NCBI GenBank assembly: GCA_003281335.1
Contig: QCCG01000003.1
Coordinates: forward strand, 1-64,000
Direction of reading: 5' to 3'
From: Prochlorococcus sp. AG-347-K19
Lineage (GTDB): Bacteria > Cyanobacteriota > Cyanobacteriia > PCC-6307 > Cyanobiaceae
Length of the DNA: 64,000 bases
Shown: positions 40,487 to 50,244 of the stretch, piece by piece
Layout: each line of letters starts with the position of its first letter
How positions within the stretch are numbered: position 1 is the stretch's first letter
Translations under genes and position numbers: made by a program
The notes under the pieces: generated by a model
What the model saw: only the letters and a program-made list of their open reading frames with translations
Databases searched by the model: none
Told to the model about the DNA's origin: nothing

Positions 40487-42304
40487 ATGGAAGAGAATTC
40501 ATTAGAAGTTACAAAATATATTCAAATTGCAAGAAAGAATTTTGAGGAAGGAAATATATATCAAGCCAACGAAATTTATAGGAAATTAATCAATCAAAAA
40601 ATTTACACATACGAATTACTAATTTCATACGGAATATTTAATAAAGAGATTAATAATCTAAAGATTGCAAAAAATATTTTTATTTTATCTATAAAGAAAT
40701 ATCCCTCAAAAATTAATTCATATATATTGCTAGCTGAAATTTTAAGAAAAGAGAACAAATTTAATGATGCTTTAAGAACATTGAATGCAGCAAAAAAAAT
40801 TGAAAAACTTAATTCTGATATTGATTACAATTTATCGATAACTTACAAAACTATTAAATTATTTAAAGAAGCAATACTTTCTATTGATTCTGCGATCAAG
40901 GAAAAGCCTGAAAATCAAATTTATAAAATCTTGAAAGCTGATATACTTATTGATTGTTTTCAGGATGAAAAGGCAAAAGAAATATTGCTTGACTTGAAAG
41001 TAGAAAAAGATAGTTTCTTTTATTTTCAGAGAGAGATTTTAATCTCGAAGATATTAATTAATCAAAAAAAATTTAAATTAGCTGAAGAAACCCTTTTAGA
41101 ACTAAGAAAATTATTTAGTAAACAGAAAATTTTATATCTAAATCTGAGTGATCTTTATTTCAAAAATAAAGAATTAAAAAAAGGAATTGCAATCTTGAAG
41201 GAGGGCATTAAAAATTTCCCAAAATTTATTCCATTGAGGTTTAATTTGGCAATAATGTACAGAAATTTAGGTTTGATAGAATTATCTATCAAGACGCATA
41301 TAGAAATCTTATTAGACGATCAATTTAATTCAAATAGTTTTTATGAGTTATCAACTATGTATGATTTCTCTAGTCATAATGAATTACTTGAAACTCTTTT
41401 AAATATTGAGATAGAAAAGCTCCCTTCAAAGCAAAAAATATACTTTGGTTATTCAAAAGCTAATATTTATCATCAGAATAAAGAATATAAAAAAAGTGCT
41501 TATTTTCTAAAAATTGCAAACGAAGAAAAACTAAAGATTCAACCATCTGATATTAAAAGAAAATTGAATACTGGAGAATACTATAGAAATTTAAAAATAG
41601 ATGAGAACTTAAACATAAATAGAATTACTGATAGTTATAGGTATTTATTCATCGTGGGTATGCCAAGATGTGGAAGTACATTGTTGGAGAGCATTTTAAG
41701 TCTTAATCCTGAAGTTAAAGATCTTGGTGAGGTTTCTTTTTTAGAAGAATCTCTTCAAAAAACTAATGATTTGCTTAAGGTTAAAAATATTTACTCAGAA
41801 AAAGTCAAGCTCATCAACTCGGAAAAGAAAATTTTTACAGATAAGAATTTGTTCAATTTTTTATATTGTCCTGTTATATTCAATTTGTTCCCAAATGCAA
41901 GAATTATTCACTGTACTAGAAATCCACTTGATAATATTCTTTCAATTTATAGGACTAATTTTTTAAATCAAAGTTTTTCTAGTTCATTAAAGGATATTAC
42001 TGATCTTTATTTGTACCAGATGAAGCTTATGCATGAATATAAAAACAAATTTAATTCAATGATTTATAGTTATGAGCATGATAAAGTAGCTAAGAATCCC
42101 GAAGAAAATATCAAATATTTAATCAATTGGCTTGATTGGGAATGGAGTGAAAATTATTTATCACCTCAAAAAAGTAAAAGAAGTGTATTTACAGCAAGTA
42201 GTGCTCAAGTCAGGAAAAAAATTAACTCTCATTCTTCAGGTTATTGGAAAAATTATGAGGATTTACTAAAACCAATTAGTGAGCTATTCCCCAAGTACAA
42301 TTAA
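40487..42304 (+). CDS. TPR-sulfotransferase, second copy type
   Basis: A 605-residue protein with TPR-like repeats in about residues 1-350 and a sulfotransferase domain after FIVGMPRCGSTLLESIL (near 388). RIIHCTRNPLDNILSIYR is the PAPS 3'-phosphate motif. It differs considerably from the protein at 36737, so the pair is old. It lies between two identical porin barrels and could be lost by recombination between them. Confidence 0.9.
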   Translation: MEENSLEVTKYIQIARKNFEEGNIYQANEIYRKLINQKIYTYELLISYGIFNKEINNLKIAKNIFILSIKKYPSKINSYILLAEILRKENKFNDALRTLNAAKKIEKLNSDIDYNLSITYKTIKLFKEAILSIDSAIKEKPENQIYKILKADILIDCFQDEKAKEILLDLKVEKDSFFYFQREILISKILINQKKFKLAEETLLELRKLFSKQKILYLNLSDLYFKNKELKKGIAILKEGIKNFPKFIPLRFNLAIMYRNLGLIELSIKTHIEILLDDQFNSNSFYELSTMYDFSSHNELLETLLNIEIEKLPSKQKIYFGYSKANIYHQNKEYKKSAYFLKIANEEKLKIQPSDIKRKLNTGEYYRNLKIDENLNINRITDSYRYLFIVGMPRCGSTLLESILSLNPEVKDLGEVSFLEESLQKTNDLLKVKNIYSEKVKLINSEKKIFTDKNLFNFLYCPVIFNLFPNARIIHCTRNPLDNILSIYRTNFLNQSFSSSLKDITDLYLYQMKLMHEYKNKFNSMIYSYEHDKVAKNPEENIKYLINWLDWEWSENYLSPQKSKRSVFTASSAQVRKKINSHSSGYWKNYEDLLKPISELFPKYN

Positions 42305-42384
42305 ATAAATGGCTTAGAACCTTTTGCAATTTATTTATATTGGATTAAAATATAAGAACAAATATTTCTGTGTGAGGAATTTTT

Positions 42385-43509
42385 ATGAAGCTTTTCCAGC
42401 AATTGTTGGTAGCGCCAGCTGCTCTTGGTCTTTTAGCTCCACTATCAGCTAGTGCTTCCGAAGTTAATCTCGATGCCATCTCTAATTACTACGAAGAATA
42501 TTCAGAGATAGATTCAAATTCATTTGAACAAAAATCTTCAGATAATATCCTACTGTCAGGGGGAGAAGGTTTAGTTGAGAGTAGTGATTTTACTGGTGGA
42601 TTCTCCGAAACAACTACAGCATCTTTTGGTGTAGATTTTCTAGTTGGTGCTGTTGATAAAACTGGCGCTAACGAAAAAGTAACATTTGATTATCAAATGG
42701 GTATTGGCTTAGAAACTAGCTTTACTGGCGAAGATTCTTTAAGCGCAACAATTGACATAGGTGAAACTGGATCTGTTGTTGGTGGTGCTGACGGTTTGAA
42801 CTTTGATTCAACAACCAATGCACTAAACCTTGACGGTCTTACATATTCATTCCCACTAGGTGGAGCAACAGTATTGGTTGGTGATAACACTGACGTCAGC
42901 GCTGTTTACACTGGAGCTTGCGCTTACAATGCTTTCACTGACTACATGGGTAACTGTGGTACAGGTAACTCTGTTGGCCTTGGTAATAAAGGTGTTACTG
43001 CTGCAATGTCATACGCTTTTGATAACGGATTCTCACTGGCTGGTGGTATATCTTCTACTCCTACTGGAATTGCAACAAAAGTTGAAGATGATGTTTTCGG
43101 AATCGAAGCTGCATATACTGCAGATTCTTGGGGATTAGCAGTTGCTTATTCTGATGTTGAAAGTTCAGCATCTGGTACTACTGATGCAACTTACTGGGGT
43201 ATCAATGGTATGTATGCCTTTGACTTCGCAACATTAAGTGTTGGTATTGAATCTGAAGATCCTGCTAGTGGTTCTACTGCAGAAGGTTTCTTTGTTGGTT
43301 TAAGTTTCCCTGAAGTTGGAGCTGGTAGTTTTGACATAGGTATGGGAACAACAGGTAACTTTGCTGATGGTGCTACTGAGTACTACATGTACGAAGCTTC
43401 ATACTCTTATCCAATAAATGATGGTATGACAGTCACTCCAGGTATATACATCAAAGAGGCGGGAACAGACACAACTGGTTTCGCAGTTAAAACATCATTT
43501 AGTTTCTAA
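42385..43509 (+). CDS. Outer-membrane porin (copy 2)
   Basis: A 374-residue porin with signal peptide MKLFQQLLVAPAALGLLAPL...ASA and the same GTGAGGAA leader as copy 1. Residues 26-71 are unlike copy 1 (acidic, Ser-rich, SNYYEEYSEIDSNSFEQK); beyond residue 72 the two proteins are identical. The N-terminal part faces the periplasm in this family, so the two copies may differ in peptidoglycan or partner contact while sharing the pore. Confidence 0.9.
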   Translation: MKLFQQLLVAPAALGLLAPLSASASEVNLDAISNYYEEYSEIDSNSFEQKSSDNILLSGGEGLVESSDFTGGFSETTTASFGVDFLVGAVDKTGANEKVTFDYQMGIGLETSFTGEDSLSATIDIGETGSVVGGADGLNFDSTTNALNLDGLTYSFPLGGATVLVGDNTDVSAVYTGACAYNAFTDYMGNCGTGNSVGLGNKGVTAAMSYAFDNGFSLAGGISSTPTGIATKVEDDVFGIEAAYTADSWGLAVAYSDVESSASGTTDATYWGINGMYAFDFATLSVGIESEDPASGSTAEGFFVGLSFPEVGAGSFDIGMGTTGNFADGATEYYMYEASYSYPINDGMTVTPGIYIKEAGTDTTGFAVKTSFSF

Positions 43510-43559
43510 TTAAATTAAATTAATTATTAATTAAAACTACACACGTAAAAAGGCCTACC
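42600..43559. repeat. 960-base identical repeat, copy 2
   Basis: Partner of 39438-40397. The boundaries are sharp: upstream the N-terminal coding regions diverge completely, and downstream identity ends inside the terminator loop. Confidence 0.95.
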
Positions 43560-43579
43560 TTATTGGTAGGCCTTTTTTA
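43550..43579 (+). terminator. Terminator of porin copy 2
   Basis: GGCCTACC pairs with GGTAGGCC over TTATT, followed by a T-run. The right arm differs in length from that of copy 1 but keeps pairing. Confidence 0.9.
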
Positions 43580-43677
43580 TGAGAGAATTAAAACTATCAA
43601 AAAATTGTAATTTTTTACTTTTCAATAAAAAAGTTATAAATTTTGAATTTCATAAAATGAAATAATTTTTTTATACT

Positions 43678-43818
43678 ATGTCTCCGATATTTAAGTGTTT
43701 GATTTGTAGAAAAGATATTGAGAGATCTACAAGGACATTTTGGAATAAAAAAGGACACTTATTGTGTTCTACATGCTTAGATAATATCGATAAAAAAAAA
43801 TTGAATAATGAAGGCTAG
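43678..43818 (+). CDS. Small zinc-ribbon protein
   Basis: ATG at 43678, 46 residues. Two CxxC pairs (CLIC at 7-10 and CSTC at 30-33) 20 residues apart fit one zinc-binding ribbon or LIM-like knuckle. Basic and soluble; may bind nucleic acid or protein. A 307-base stretch without a clear gene follows (43819-44125). Confidence 0.6.
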   Translation: MSPIFKCLICRKDIERSTRTFWNKKGHLLCSTCLDNIDKKKLNNEG

Positions 43819-44125
43819 AAAAAAATTTTAAGAAAACTGATTAATTGATTAAATCAAACTTGGAGCTAACCAGATAGAAATAGTGTTATTACTACCATAA
43901 AACTGTATTATGTCTTCAGTTGTTTTTTTACTGCTAGCCAATAAGTTATTGGCATGTGATTAGATCTTTAATAATAGATAAAATCAAAAAAAATTTCCTC
44001 AAATATCGAAATTAGACAAGAAATGGTAATTTCGAATAAGTTGAGGAATAACTAGATACGAATAATATCTTATATTCGAATCAAAATGATGTTAGTAATT
44101 AAATTTTAAATTCAGTTTAAAGAAC

Positions 44126-44233
44126 TTAAAACCAACCAGGGATGATTTGTCCAGTAGTTACGTAGGCGCCAACTGCTGCAACGAAACCAAGCATTGCTGC
44201 CCATCCGTTAAAACGTTCTGCTTCAGGAGTCAT
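44126..44233 (-). CDS. hli: High-light-inducible protein, 35 residues
   Basis: MTPEAERFNGWAAMLGFVAA with the ending VTTGQIIPGWF is a short HLIP. The chlorophyll-binding core ERFNGWAAMLG is complete. It is transcribed alone, with its promoter in 44234-44660. Confidence 0.92.
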   Translation of the reverse strand: MTPEAERFNGWAAMLGFVAAVGAYVTTGQIIPGWF

Positions 44234-44660
44234 GATGAAAATTAAATAATATATTAATCATTGTAACAGGAATTATGAAGCTTTGTAAAGTAATTTTTAG
44301 TTTTTTTGCGAAATTTGATTATTTTATAAATGTTTTTCTGTATTTTTACACTATTGCTACATAAATGTGTTTTATAATAATTTTTTGTCCAGTAATTATT
44401 TAAAAAGGGTTGCAGATATTTATAAGAAGCTTATTGAAATTTTTAATGAAATTAAATAGTGTCCTGTGTAACTTGATGGGATTTAAAACTGCTTTGATGT
44501 TTTAAGCCACCTGATGATAATCATAGATATATTTAAGGAAAAATATGCTCAAAATTTAAATCAAAGCTTAAATAACCTTAAGCTTAAAGATTAGTTAGTT
44601 ATTGTTAAATTTATGTTGTATTATGTTTCAATTTTAAGGTGTTGAACTCAATAAAAAATG
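44234..44660. other. 427-base intergenic stretch between hli and tRNA-Lys
   Basis: No convincing frame. Contains short inverted words such as CTTAAGCTTAA and the promoter of the HLIP gene; a small RNA is possible but not supported. Confidence 0.5.
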
Positions 44661-44732
44661 TGGGTCGCCTGAGATTCGAACTCAGGACCAGCCGGTTAAA
44701 AGCCGGATGCTCTACCGCTGAGCTAGCGACCC
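44661..44732 (-). tRNA. trnK: tRNA-Lys(TTT)
   Basis: A 72-base cloverleaf: acceptor GGGTCGC/GCGACCC with discriminator A, D arm GCTC/GAGC, anticodon TTT in the loop CTTTTAA, T arm with GTTCGAATC. No encoded CCA. Confidence 0.97.
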
Positions 44733-44909
44733 ATTTTGTAAAATTGAGTACATATGAAATTATCCCTTCTTAAGGTAAAAAAAACAACTTTTTATCTCAA
44801 GTTGAACAATAGAAAAACAATTCTTAACTTATGAAATAAAAAATTAAAATTTCTCTCTAAATTTACAGTTAAAAGTTAAAATAATCTAATAAATAACAGG
44901 ATTTCTAAA

Positions 44910-45026
44910 ATGCTTAGAACAGTCGTAGTTTTTGCACCCATAATTGCAGCTTTAGCTTGGGTTATTTTCAATATACAGAAACCAGCAAGAGAGCAATTCA
45001 ATAGAGACTTTTTGGGAAAGGATTAA
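44910..45026 (+). CDS. psbY: Photosystem II protein PsbY
   Basis: A 38-residue single-helix thylakoid protein: [20 protein letters not shown], then [11 protein letters not shown]. The helix with P at 10 and W/N near its end is typical of cyanobacterial PsbY, a peripheral subunit near cytochrome b559. It ends seven bases before trmFO. Confidence 0.85.
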   Translation: MLRTVVVFAPIIAALAWVIFNIQKPAREQFNRDFLGKD

Positions 45027-45032
45027 CACAAT

Positions 45033-46445
45033 TTGTTTGATAAAGAGGTAATAGTTATTGGAGCTGGTCTCGCGGGATCTGAAGCTGCTTGGCAAGTAGC
45101 AAATTCTGGTGTACCTGTTAAATTAGTTGAAATGAGACCTATCAAATCAACACCAGCTCATCACTCGAGCGAATTTGGCGAATTGGTTTGTAGTAATAGT
45201 TTTGGAGCTTTAAGTCCTGATAGGGCTGCAGGTTTATTGCAAAAAGAACTCAGAATTTTCAAATCATTGATAGTTCAAACAGCTGATAAATTTGCTGTTC
45301 CAGCTGGAGGGGCTTTGGCGGTTGATAGATCTAAATTTAGCAACGCTTTGACTGAAGCATTATCAAATCATCCGTTAATCAAAATTAAGAGATTTGAACA
45401 ATTGGATCTCCCAAGCAAAGAAAATATAACTATTCTTGCAACTGGTCCATTAACGGCAGAGGAATTGTCCTATAAAATTCAAGCTTTTACAGGTATCGAT
45501 GCGTGCCATTTTTTTGATGCCGCTAGTCCTATTATTTATGGAGATACTATTGATCAAGAGATTGTATTTAAAGCTAGTAGATACGACAAGGGAGATCCGG
45601 CATATCTTAATTGTCCTATGGATAAAAATGATTACATCCATTTCAGAAATGAACTCATAGAAGGAGAACAAGCTAATTTAAAAGACTTTGAGAAAGAATC
45701 AGCTAATTTCTTTGAAGCTTGCTTACCAATTGAAGAAATTGCTAGAAGAGGAGTTGATACGATGAGGTACGGACCATTAAAATCTATTGGATTGTGGAAT
45801 CCAAAATGGGGAGATTTATTTGATAGGGAAAATAGATTAAAAAAGCGACCTCATGCAATTGTCCAATTAAGGAAAGAAGATTTAGAAGGAAAATTGCTAA
45901 ATATGGTAGGTTTTCAAACTAACCTCAAATGGTCTGAGCAAAAAAGAATATTTAGGCTGATTCCTGGTTTAGAAAAGGCGGAGTTTGTACGTTTTGGAGT
46001 AATGCATAGAAATACTTTTTTAGAGTCTCCAAAATTACTTTTACCCACCTTACAGTTTATTAAAAGAAATACTCTTTTTGCTGCTGGGCAAATAACAGGA
46101 ACGGAAGGTTATGCGGCAGCAGCAGCAGGGGGATTGCTCGCAGGAATAAATGCATCCTTATTAGCTAAGGGTAAAAAACCAGTAAGTTTTCCTAATCAAT
46201 CAATGATTGGCTCTCTAATGAATTTTATCAGTAACAAAAATCAAATATTATCTAATCAGAAAAAGAATAAATTCCAACCAATGCCTGCTTCATTTGGTTT
46301 AGTGCCAGAACTAACCAAAAGAATAAAAGATAAAAGATTAAGGTACAAAGCTTATCAAGAAAGATCTACAGAAGCCTTGAATGACTTTAAAAATAAACTA
46401 GATTCTTGTTTTGATAAAGACCACTTACTCAGCAAAATTTACTAA
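45033..46445 (+). CDS. trmFO: Folate/FAD-dependent tRNA m5U54 methyltransferase TrmFO
   Basis: A 470-residue flavoprotein that uses methylene-tetrahydrofolate to make 5-methyluridine at position 54 of tRNAs. The FAD motif [11 protein letters not shown] is at 10-20; [18 protein letters not shown] and [19 protein letters not shown] are family hallmarks. TTG start at 45033; the family's usual N-terminus begins exactly here. Close behind psbY, so probably co-transcribed. Confidence 0.95.
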   Translation: MFDKEVIVIGAGLAGSEAAWQVANSGVPVKLVEMRPIKSTPAHHSSEFGELVCSNSFGALSPDRAAGLLQKELRIFKSLIVQTADKFAVPAGGALAVDRSKFSNALTEALSNHPLIKIKRFEQLDLPSKENITILATGPLTAEELSYKIQAFTGIDACHFFDAASPIIYGDTIDQEIVFKASRYDKGDPAYLNCPMDKNDYIHFRNELIEGEQANLKDFEKESANFFEACLPIEEIARRGVDTMRYGPLKSIGLWNPKWGDLFDRENRLKKRPHAIVQLRKEDLEGKLLNMVGFQTNLKWSEQKRIFRLIPGLEKAEFVRFGVMHRNTFLESPKLLLPTLQFIKRNTLFAAGQITGTEGYAAAAAGGLLAGINASLLAKGKKPVSFPNQSMIGSLMNFISNKNQILSNQKKNKFQPMPASFGLVPELTKRIKDKRLRYKAYQERSTEALNDFKNKLDSCFDKDHLLSKIY

Positions 46446-46469
46446 GATTAATTATCAAAGATCCAAAAA

Positions 46470-48014
46470 ATGGAATTAAACAAGGAAAACTTCGATGCAA
46501 TTATTGTTGGCTCAGGAATAGGAGGGTTAGTAACTGCTTCACAATTGGCGGCAAAGGGAGCACAAGTATTAGTTCTTGAAAAATATATTATTCCAGGCGG
46601 CAGTGGAGGCTCTTTCAAGAGAAAAGGCTATACCTTTGATGTAGGGGCTTCAATGATTTTTGGATTTGGAGAGAAAGGTTATACCAATTTATTAACTCGT
46701 GCTTTGAAAGATGTGAATGAAAAATGTGAAACTATTCCCGATCCTGTTCAACTGGAATATCACTTACCACATAACTTTAATATTTCTGTAGATAAAAATT
46801 ATGAGCATTTTATAAGTAAATTATCAGCTAGTTTCCCCAAGGAAAAAAAAGGTATAAAGAAATTCTATGATACTTGTGCAAGTGTATTTAAATGTTTAGA
46901 TTCAATGCCTCTTTTATCAATAGAGGATCCAAGTTATCTTTTTAAAGTTTTCTTTAAATCTCCATTATCTTGTTTAGGGTTAGCTAGATGGTTACCCGCA
47001 AATGCAGGAGATGTTGCGAGAAAGTTTATAAAAGATCCTGAACTTTTAAAATTTATCGATATCGAATGTTTTTGTTGGTCTGTAATGCCAGCTCTAAAAA
47101 CCCCTATGATTAATGCGGGAATGGTATTTACTGATAGGCATGCTGGGGGGATAAATTATCCAAAAGGGGGAGTTGGAACCATAGCAGAGAAGTTTGTTTC
47201 TGGTATTGAAAAATTTGGAGGAAAAGTTCGATATAAAGCCAATGTGACTGAAATCCTTTTAAAAGATGAGAAAGCGGTAGGAGTTAAGCTCTCAAATGGG
47301 GAAAAGATATATTCAAATATTATTGTATCCAACTCCACTAGATGGGATACATTTGGATTAAAAGATAATACTAAAGGATTAATTTCTAGTAAAAACGTAC
47401 CTAAAAGTGAATATAAGTGGTCAGAAACTTATAAACCCTCACCTTCTTTCGTTTCGATTCACCTTGGAGTAGAAAAAAATCTAATATCCGATAATTTTAA
47501 TTGTCATCATATAATCGTTGAAAATTGGGATGAATTAGAGAGCGAAAAGGGAGTTATTTTTGTTTCTATCCCTACTTTGCTTGACTCTTCTTTAGCTCCA
47601 GAAGGTAAACATATCGTACATGCATTTACTCCTTCATCAATGAGCGAATGGGAGGGTTTGTCAAGGAAAGAATATTTGCAAAAGAAAGAAAAATATTTTT
47701 CTTTTCTTGTCGAAAAAATATCAACTATTCTTCCTAATCTTGAAGAAAATATTGATCACAAAGAAATTGGTACTCCCAAAACTCACAAAAAGTTTCTTGG
47801 AAGATATGAAGGTAGTTATGGGCCAATTCCCAGTAAAAAGTTACTTGGACTTTTGCCAATGCCTTTCAATACTACAAAAATTCAAAACCTTTATTGTGTA
47901 GGGGATTCATGCTTCCCTGGCCAAGGCCTAAATGCAGTTGCTTTTAGTGGATACGCATGCGCTCACAAAATAGGTGCAAAGTTAAACATAAATAGTTTTA
48001 AATTGCCCGATTAA
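46470..48014 (+). CDS. crtH: Carotenoid isomerase CrtH
   Basis: A 514-residue FAD enzyme that turns poly-cis-lycopene into all-trans-lycopene for carotenoid synthesis. The dinucleotide motif GSGIGGL is at 14-20, followed by EKYIIPGGSGGSFKRKGY. GDSCFPGQGLNAVAFSGY near the C-terminus is characteristic. Length fits plant and cyanobacterial CrtISO. It lies 24 bases after trmFO and 15 bases before a membrane-protein gene. Confidence 0.93.
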   Translation: MELNKENFDAIIVGSGIGGLVTASQLAAKGAQVLVLEKYIIPGGSGGSFKRKGYTFDVGASMIFGFGEKGYTNLLTRALKDVNEKCETIPDPVQLEYHLPHNFNISVDKNYEHFISKLSASFPKEKKGIKKFYDTCASVFKCLDSMPLLSIEDPSYLFKVFFKSPLSCLGLARWLPANAGDVARKFIKDPELLKFIDIECFCWSVMPALKTPMINAGMVFTDRHAGGINYPKGGVGTIAEKFVSGIEKFGGKVRYKANVTEILLKDEKAVGVKLSNGEKIYSNIIVSNSTRWDTFGLKDNTKGLISSKNVPKSEYKWSETYKPSPSFVSIHLGVEKNLISDNFNCHHIIVENWDELESEKGVIFVSIPTLLDSSLAPEGKHIVHAFTPSSMSEWEGLSRKEYLQKKEKYFSFLVEKISTILPNLEENIDHKEIGTPKTHKKFLGRYEGSYGPIPSKKLLGLLPMPFNTTKIQNLYCVGDSCFPGQGLNAVAFSGYACAHKIGAKLNINSFKLPD

Positions 48015-48029
48015 AAGGATCCTTTTGAA

Positions 48030-48536
48030 ATGATAGAAAAATTTAAAACTCTTTTTTTTGTGAAAAGTTCGTTAATTTCTCTTTATTTAGCGCTTACAAT
48101 TCCTTTACCATTTATTTCAATCGAAAAATTAAAAATTCCCTCTATTATAATTTTTGCCCTAGGATTTTCTTTGATAATCAATATAACTAGTGATTATGTA
48201 GAAACTTGCAGTAATAAAATTTCATACAAAAGTAGCTTTATTTCTAAATTCTTAGGAAAAAAAAATTGGGAGATTTCTTGGAAAGATATTAAATTAATCA
48301 AATCTTTGCCAACCAGTCAGGGTAGCAAAGTTTATTACTTCAATACTTTTCAAGGTGATAATTTTCTTGTCCCACAAAGAGTGGAAAACTTTGAAAAATT
48401 TTTATTAATTGTTTCCAGTAATACTGGGATTTCTACTAATGAAATATGTTACATATCACCACTATGGACGTATAAATTACTGACACTAATATCAGTTTTA
48501 ATGATTGTTGGTGAACTTTTTGCTTTTCTAAATTAA
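48030..48536 (+). CDS. Hypothetical membrane protein downstream of crtH
   Basis: A 168-residue protein with two N-terminal helices (near 13-52), a central soluble part (WEISWKDIKLIKSLPTSQGS) of PH-like pattern, and a C-terminal helix (LLTLISVLMIVGELFAFL). It ends four bases into the convergent regulator gene. Function unknown. Confidence 0.75.
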   Translation: MIEKFKTLFFVKSSLISLYLALTIPLPFISIEKLKIPSIIIFALGFSLIINITSDYVETCSNKISYKSSFISKFLGKKNWEISWKDIKLIKSLPTSQGSKVYYFNTFQGDNFLVPQRVENFEKFLLIVSSNTGISTNEICYISPLWTYKLLTLISVLMIVGELFAFLN

Positions 48537-49270
48537 ATATTATCAATACTGAATCTATAACCTTGTTGTCTAACAGTGGTTATTCCCCCACCTTCTCCCA
48601 ATCCAGCCTGTTCTAATTTTCTCCGCAAAGTTAATACCTGAGTATCCACCGACCTAGGTCCACCACTGAAGGGCGGCCAGGCCATCCTTAAGAGCTCTTG
48701 ACGACTTCTAACCATTCCAGGTGGCATCAAAAGAGCGCAAAGCAGTGCAAACTCCCTAGGGCTTAATTCTACGGGCTTCTCGCTTAGAGTAACTTGTCTT
48801 AAAAGAAGATGAACCTCTAAAGGTCCGACTTCAACTTTTTCTTGTAATCCTATCCTTCCCCTTTTTAAGAGGGTTCTACATCTTGCCGCAAGTTCTTCCA
48901 ATCCAAAAGGTTTTCTAAGAACGTCATCTGCACCTTCATCTAATAAATTCACTAATGATTCAACACCTGATCTTGCTGTTAAAACTATGACAGAGGACCC
49001 TAATTGTTGGGCTAGTCTCATTGCAGTATTATGATCGAGGATTTCTGCGCTAACTAATAGGTCAGGTGATTGTTCTCTGCATAAATCAATAGCTTCTGCA
49101 GCTGTACCTACTGCTGCAGCCAAATGGCCATCCTGGCGAAGCCTTTGCACGAGGACCGTTCTAAGTGTGGGGTGAGGCTCAACAACGAGAACTCTTGAGG
49201 GAGTTTGTGTACTCGTTGGCAATTGTGAACTGCCGGGAGTTGAAGCTAAGATTTGCTCATTTGTTTGCAT
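48533..49270 (-). CDS. OmpR-type response regulator with degenerate receiver
   Basis: A 245-residue DNA-binding regulator. The receiver (26-135) keeps the Thr (VIVLTAR, 98) and Lys (VLRKPF, 120), but the acidic pair is EP (31-32) and the phospho-acceptor Asp is replaced by Ser-Ala (74-75). The winged-helix domain (about 150-245) contains ELSPREFALLCALL and SVDTQVLTLRRKLE. It probably works without phosphorylation, like NblR-type regulators. The DNA is visibly richer in G+C than its neighbours. Confidence 0.88.
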   Translation of the reverse strand: MQTNEQILASTPGSSQLPTSTQTPSRVLVVEPHPTLRTVLVQRLRQDGHLAAAVGTAAEAIDLCREQSPDLLVSAEILDHNTAMRLAQQLGSSVIVLTARSGVESLVNLLDEGADDVLRKPFGLEELAARCRTLLKRGRIGLQEKVEVGPLEVHLLLRQVTLSEKPVELSPREFALLCALLMPPGMVRSRQELLRMAWPPFSGGPRSVDTQVLTLRRKLEQAGLGEGGGITTVRQQGYRFSIDNI

Positions 49271-49356
49271 TCTTAATCACTGTTTGACCAGGCAACATTT
49301 AAATATCCTTAATAAGGTATAACAAATGCTAAATAAAAATCAGAATCTATCTAATT

Positions 49357-49626
49357 ATGACATCATTTGAAAATCCAAAAGCAATTCGTCATTTTCAATC
49401 AATTTGCGATAGCTGCCAGGACTTAGTTACTCGTTTTCATACACCATCTGACCTCAAATTATATAGTGATGGTTATCTCCAAGCCTTAAGGAATTGCAGT
49501 AGTTTAGAGCAAAAGGATCAAGAGAAATTAGAAAGATTAATTGAAAGATGGATTCTAGATCCATCGAGTTTTATTGATCAAGATGGAGATGGAAATAAAG
49601 GTTTTTTTGATAAAAAAAAGTTTTAA
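49357..49626 (+). CDS. DUF6761-type cyanobacterial protein
   Basis: An 89-residue soluble helical protein: AIRHFQSICDSCQDLVTRF, LKLYSDGYLQALRNC, RLIERWILDPSSF. The pattern fits a small family conserved in cyanobacteria (DUF6761 as I recall it). It ends with an EF-hand-like acidic loop, DQDGDGNKG. Function unknown. Confidence 0.65.
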   Translation: MTSFENPKAIRHFQSICDSCQDLVTRFHTPSDLKLYSDGYLQALRNCSSLEQKDQEKLERLIERWILDPSSFIDQDGDGNKGFFDKKKF

Positions 49627-49674
49627 AATATTAATTTTTATTAATCAATTCAGTATTTATACTTACTAATTGTC

Positions 49675-49998
49675 TTAAGACGCTAATTCAATTTCTATTT
49701 TTTCTTTGAGTGATCCTGAATTGTACATCTCGATAAGAATGTCTGATCCACCAAGAAATTCTCCTTTTAAGTAAACCTGAGGAATTGTAGGCCAATCTGA
49801 ATATTCTTTGATTCCTTCTCGTATAGTGAAATCACTCAAAACATCAAATGTGCCAAATTCTACACCTAGAGAATTTAGTATTTGCACTACATTGTTAGAA
49901 AAACCGCATTGAGGCATTAATTTAGTCCCTTTCATGAAAACCATTACTGGATTAGAGTCAATGAGTTTTTGTATTTTATCTTTTGTTAGGTTGTCCAT
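49675..49998 (-). CDS. grxD: Monothiol glutaredoxin (Grx4/GrxD type)
   Basis: A 107-residue protein with the CGFS motif at 31-34, the [17 protein letters not shown] segment and the KGT loop before the active site. It carries a [2Fe-2S] cluster with glutathione and partners with BolA. The bolA gene lies immediately upstream with three bases between, so they form an operon. Confidence 0.95.
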   Translation of the reverse strand: MDNLTKDKIQKLIDSNPVMVFMKGTKLMPQCGFSNNVVQILNSLGVEFGTFDVLSDFTIREGIKEYSDWPTIPQVYLKGEFLGGSDILIEMYNSGSLKEKIEIELAS

Positions 49999-50001
49999 AA
50001 T

Positions 50002-50232
50002 TTAATTTGGTGTTTCTGTTTTTAATGCCAGTGCATGGATAGCTTCTGAAGCTAATTCTTCCTTTAAAGCAGAATAGACTAGCTGATGTTGTTTAACTAA
50101 TGATAATCCATTGAATTCAGACGCAATTACAGTTACTTGCAAATGATCGTTTCCCTTAAGGTTTTCAACAAAAACTTGGGAATTTGGTAATTTTTTAGTA
50201 ATTAAACTAATGACTTCGCCTTTCGTAATCAT
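50002..50232 (-). CDS. BolA-family protein
   Basis: A 76-residue protein with the KH-like fold: HLQVTVIASEFNGLSLVKQH is the core and HALALKTETP the end. BolA proteins form [2Fe-2S] complexes with CGFS glutaredoxins in iron-sulfur handling. The adjacency to grxD supports that role here. Confidence 0.92.
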   Translation of the reverse strand: MITKGEVISLITKKLPNSQVFVENLKGNDHLQVTVIASEFNGLSLVKQHQLVYSALKEELASEAIHALALKTETPN

Positions 50233-50244
50233 AATTAATTTTAA

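Noticed and set aside
43914..43967. 17-residue hydrophobic frame
   Set aside because: Too short, with no ribosome-binding site or paralogue.
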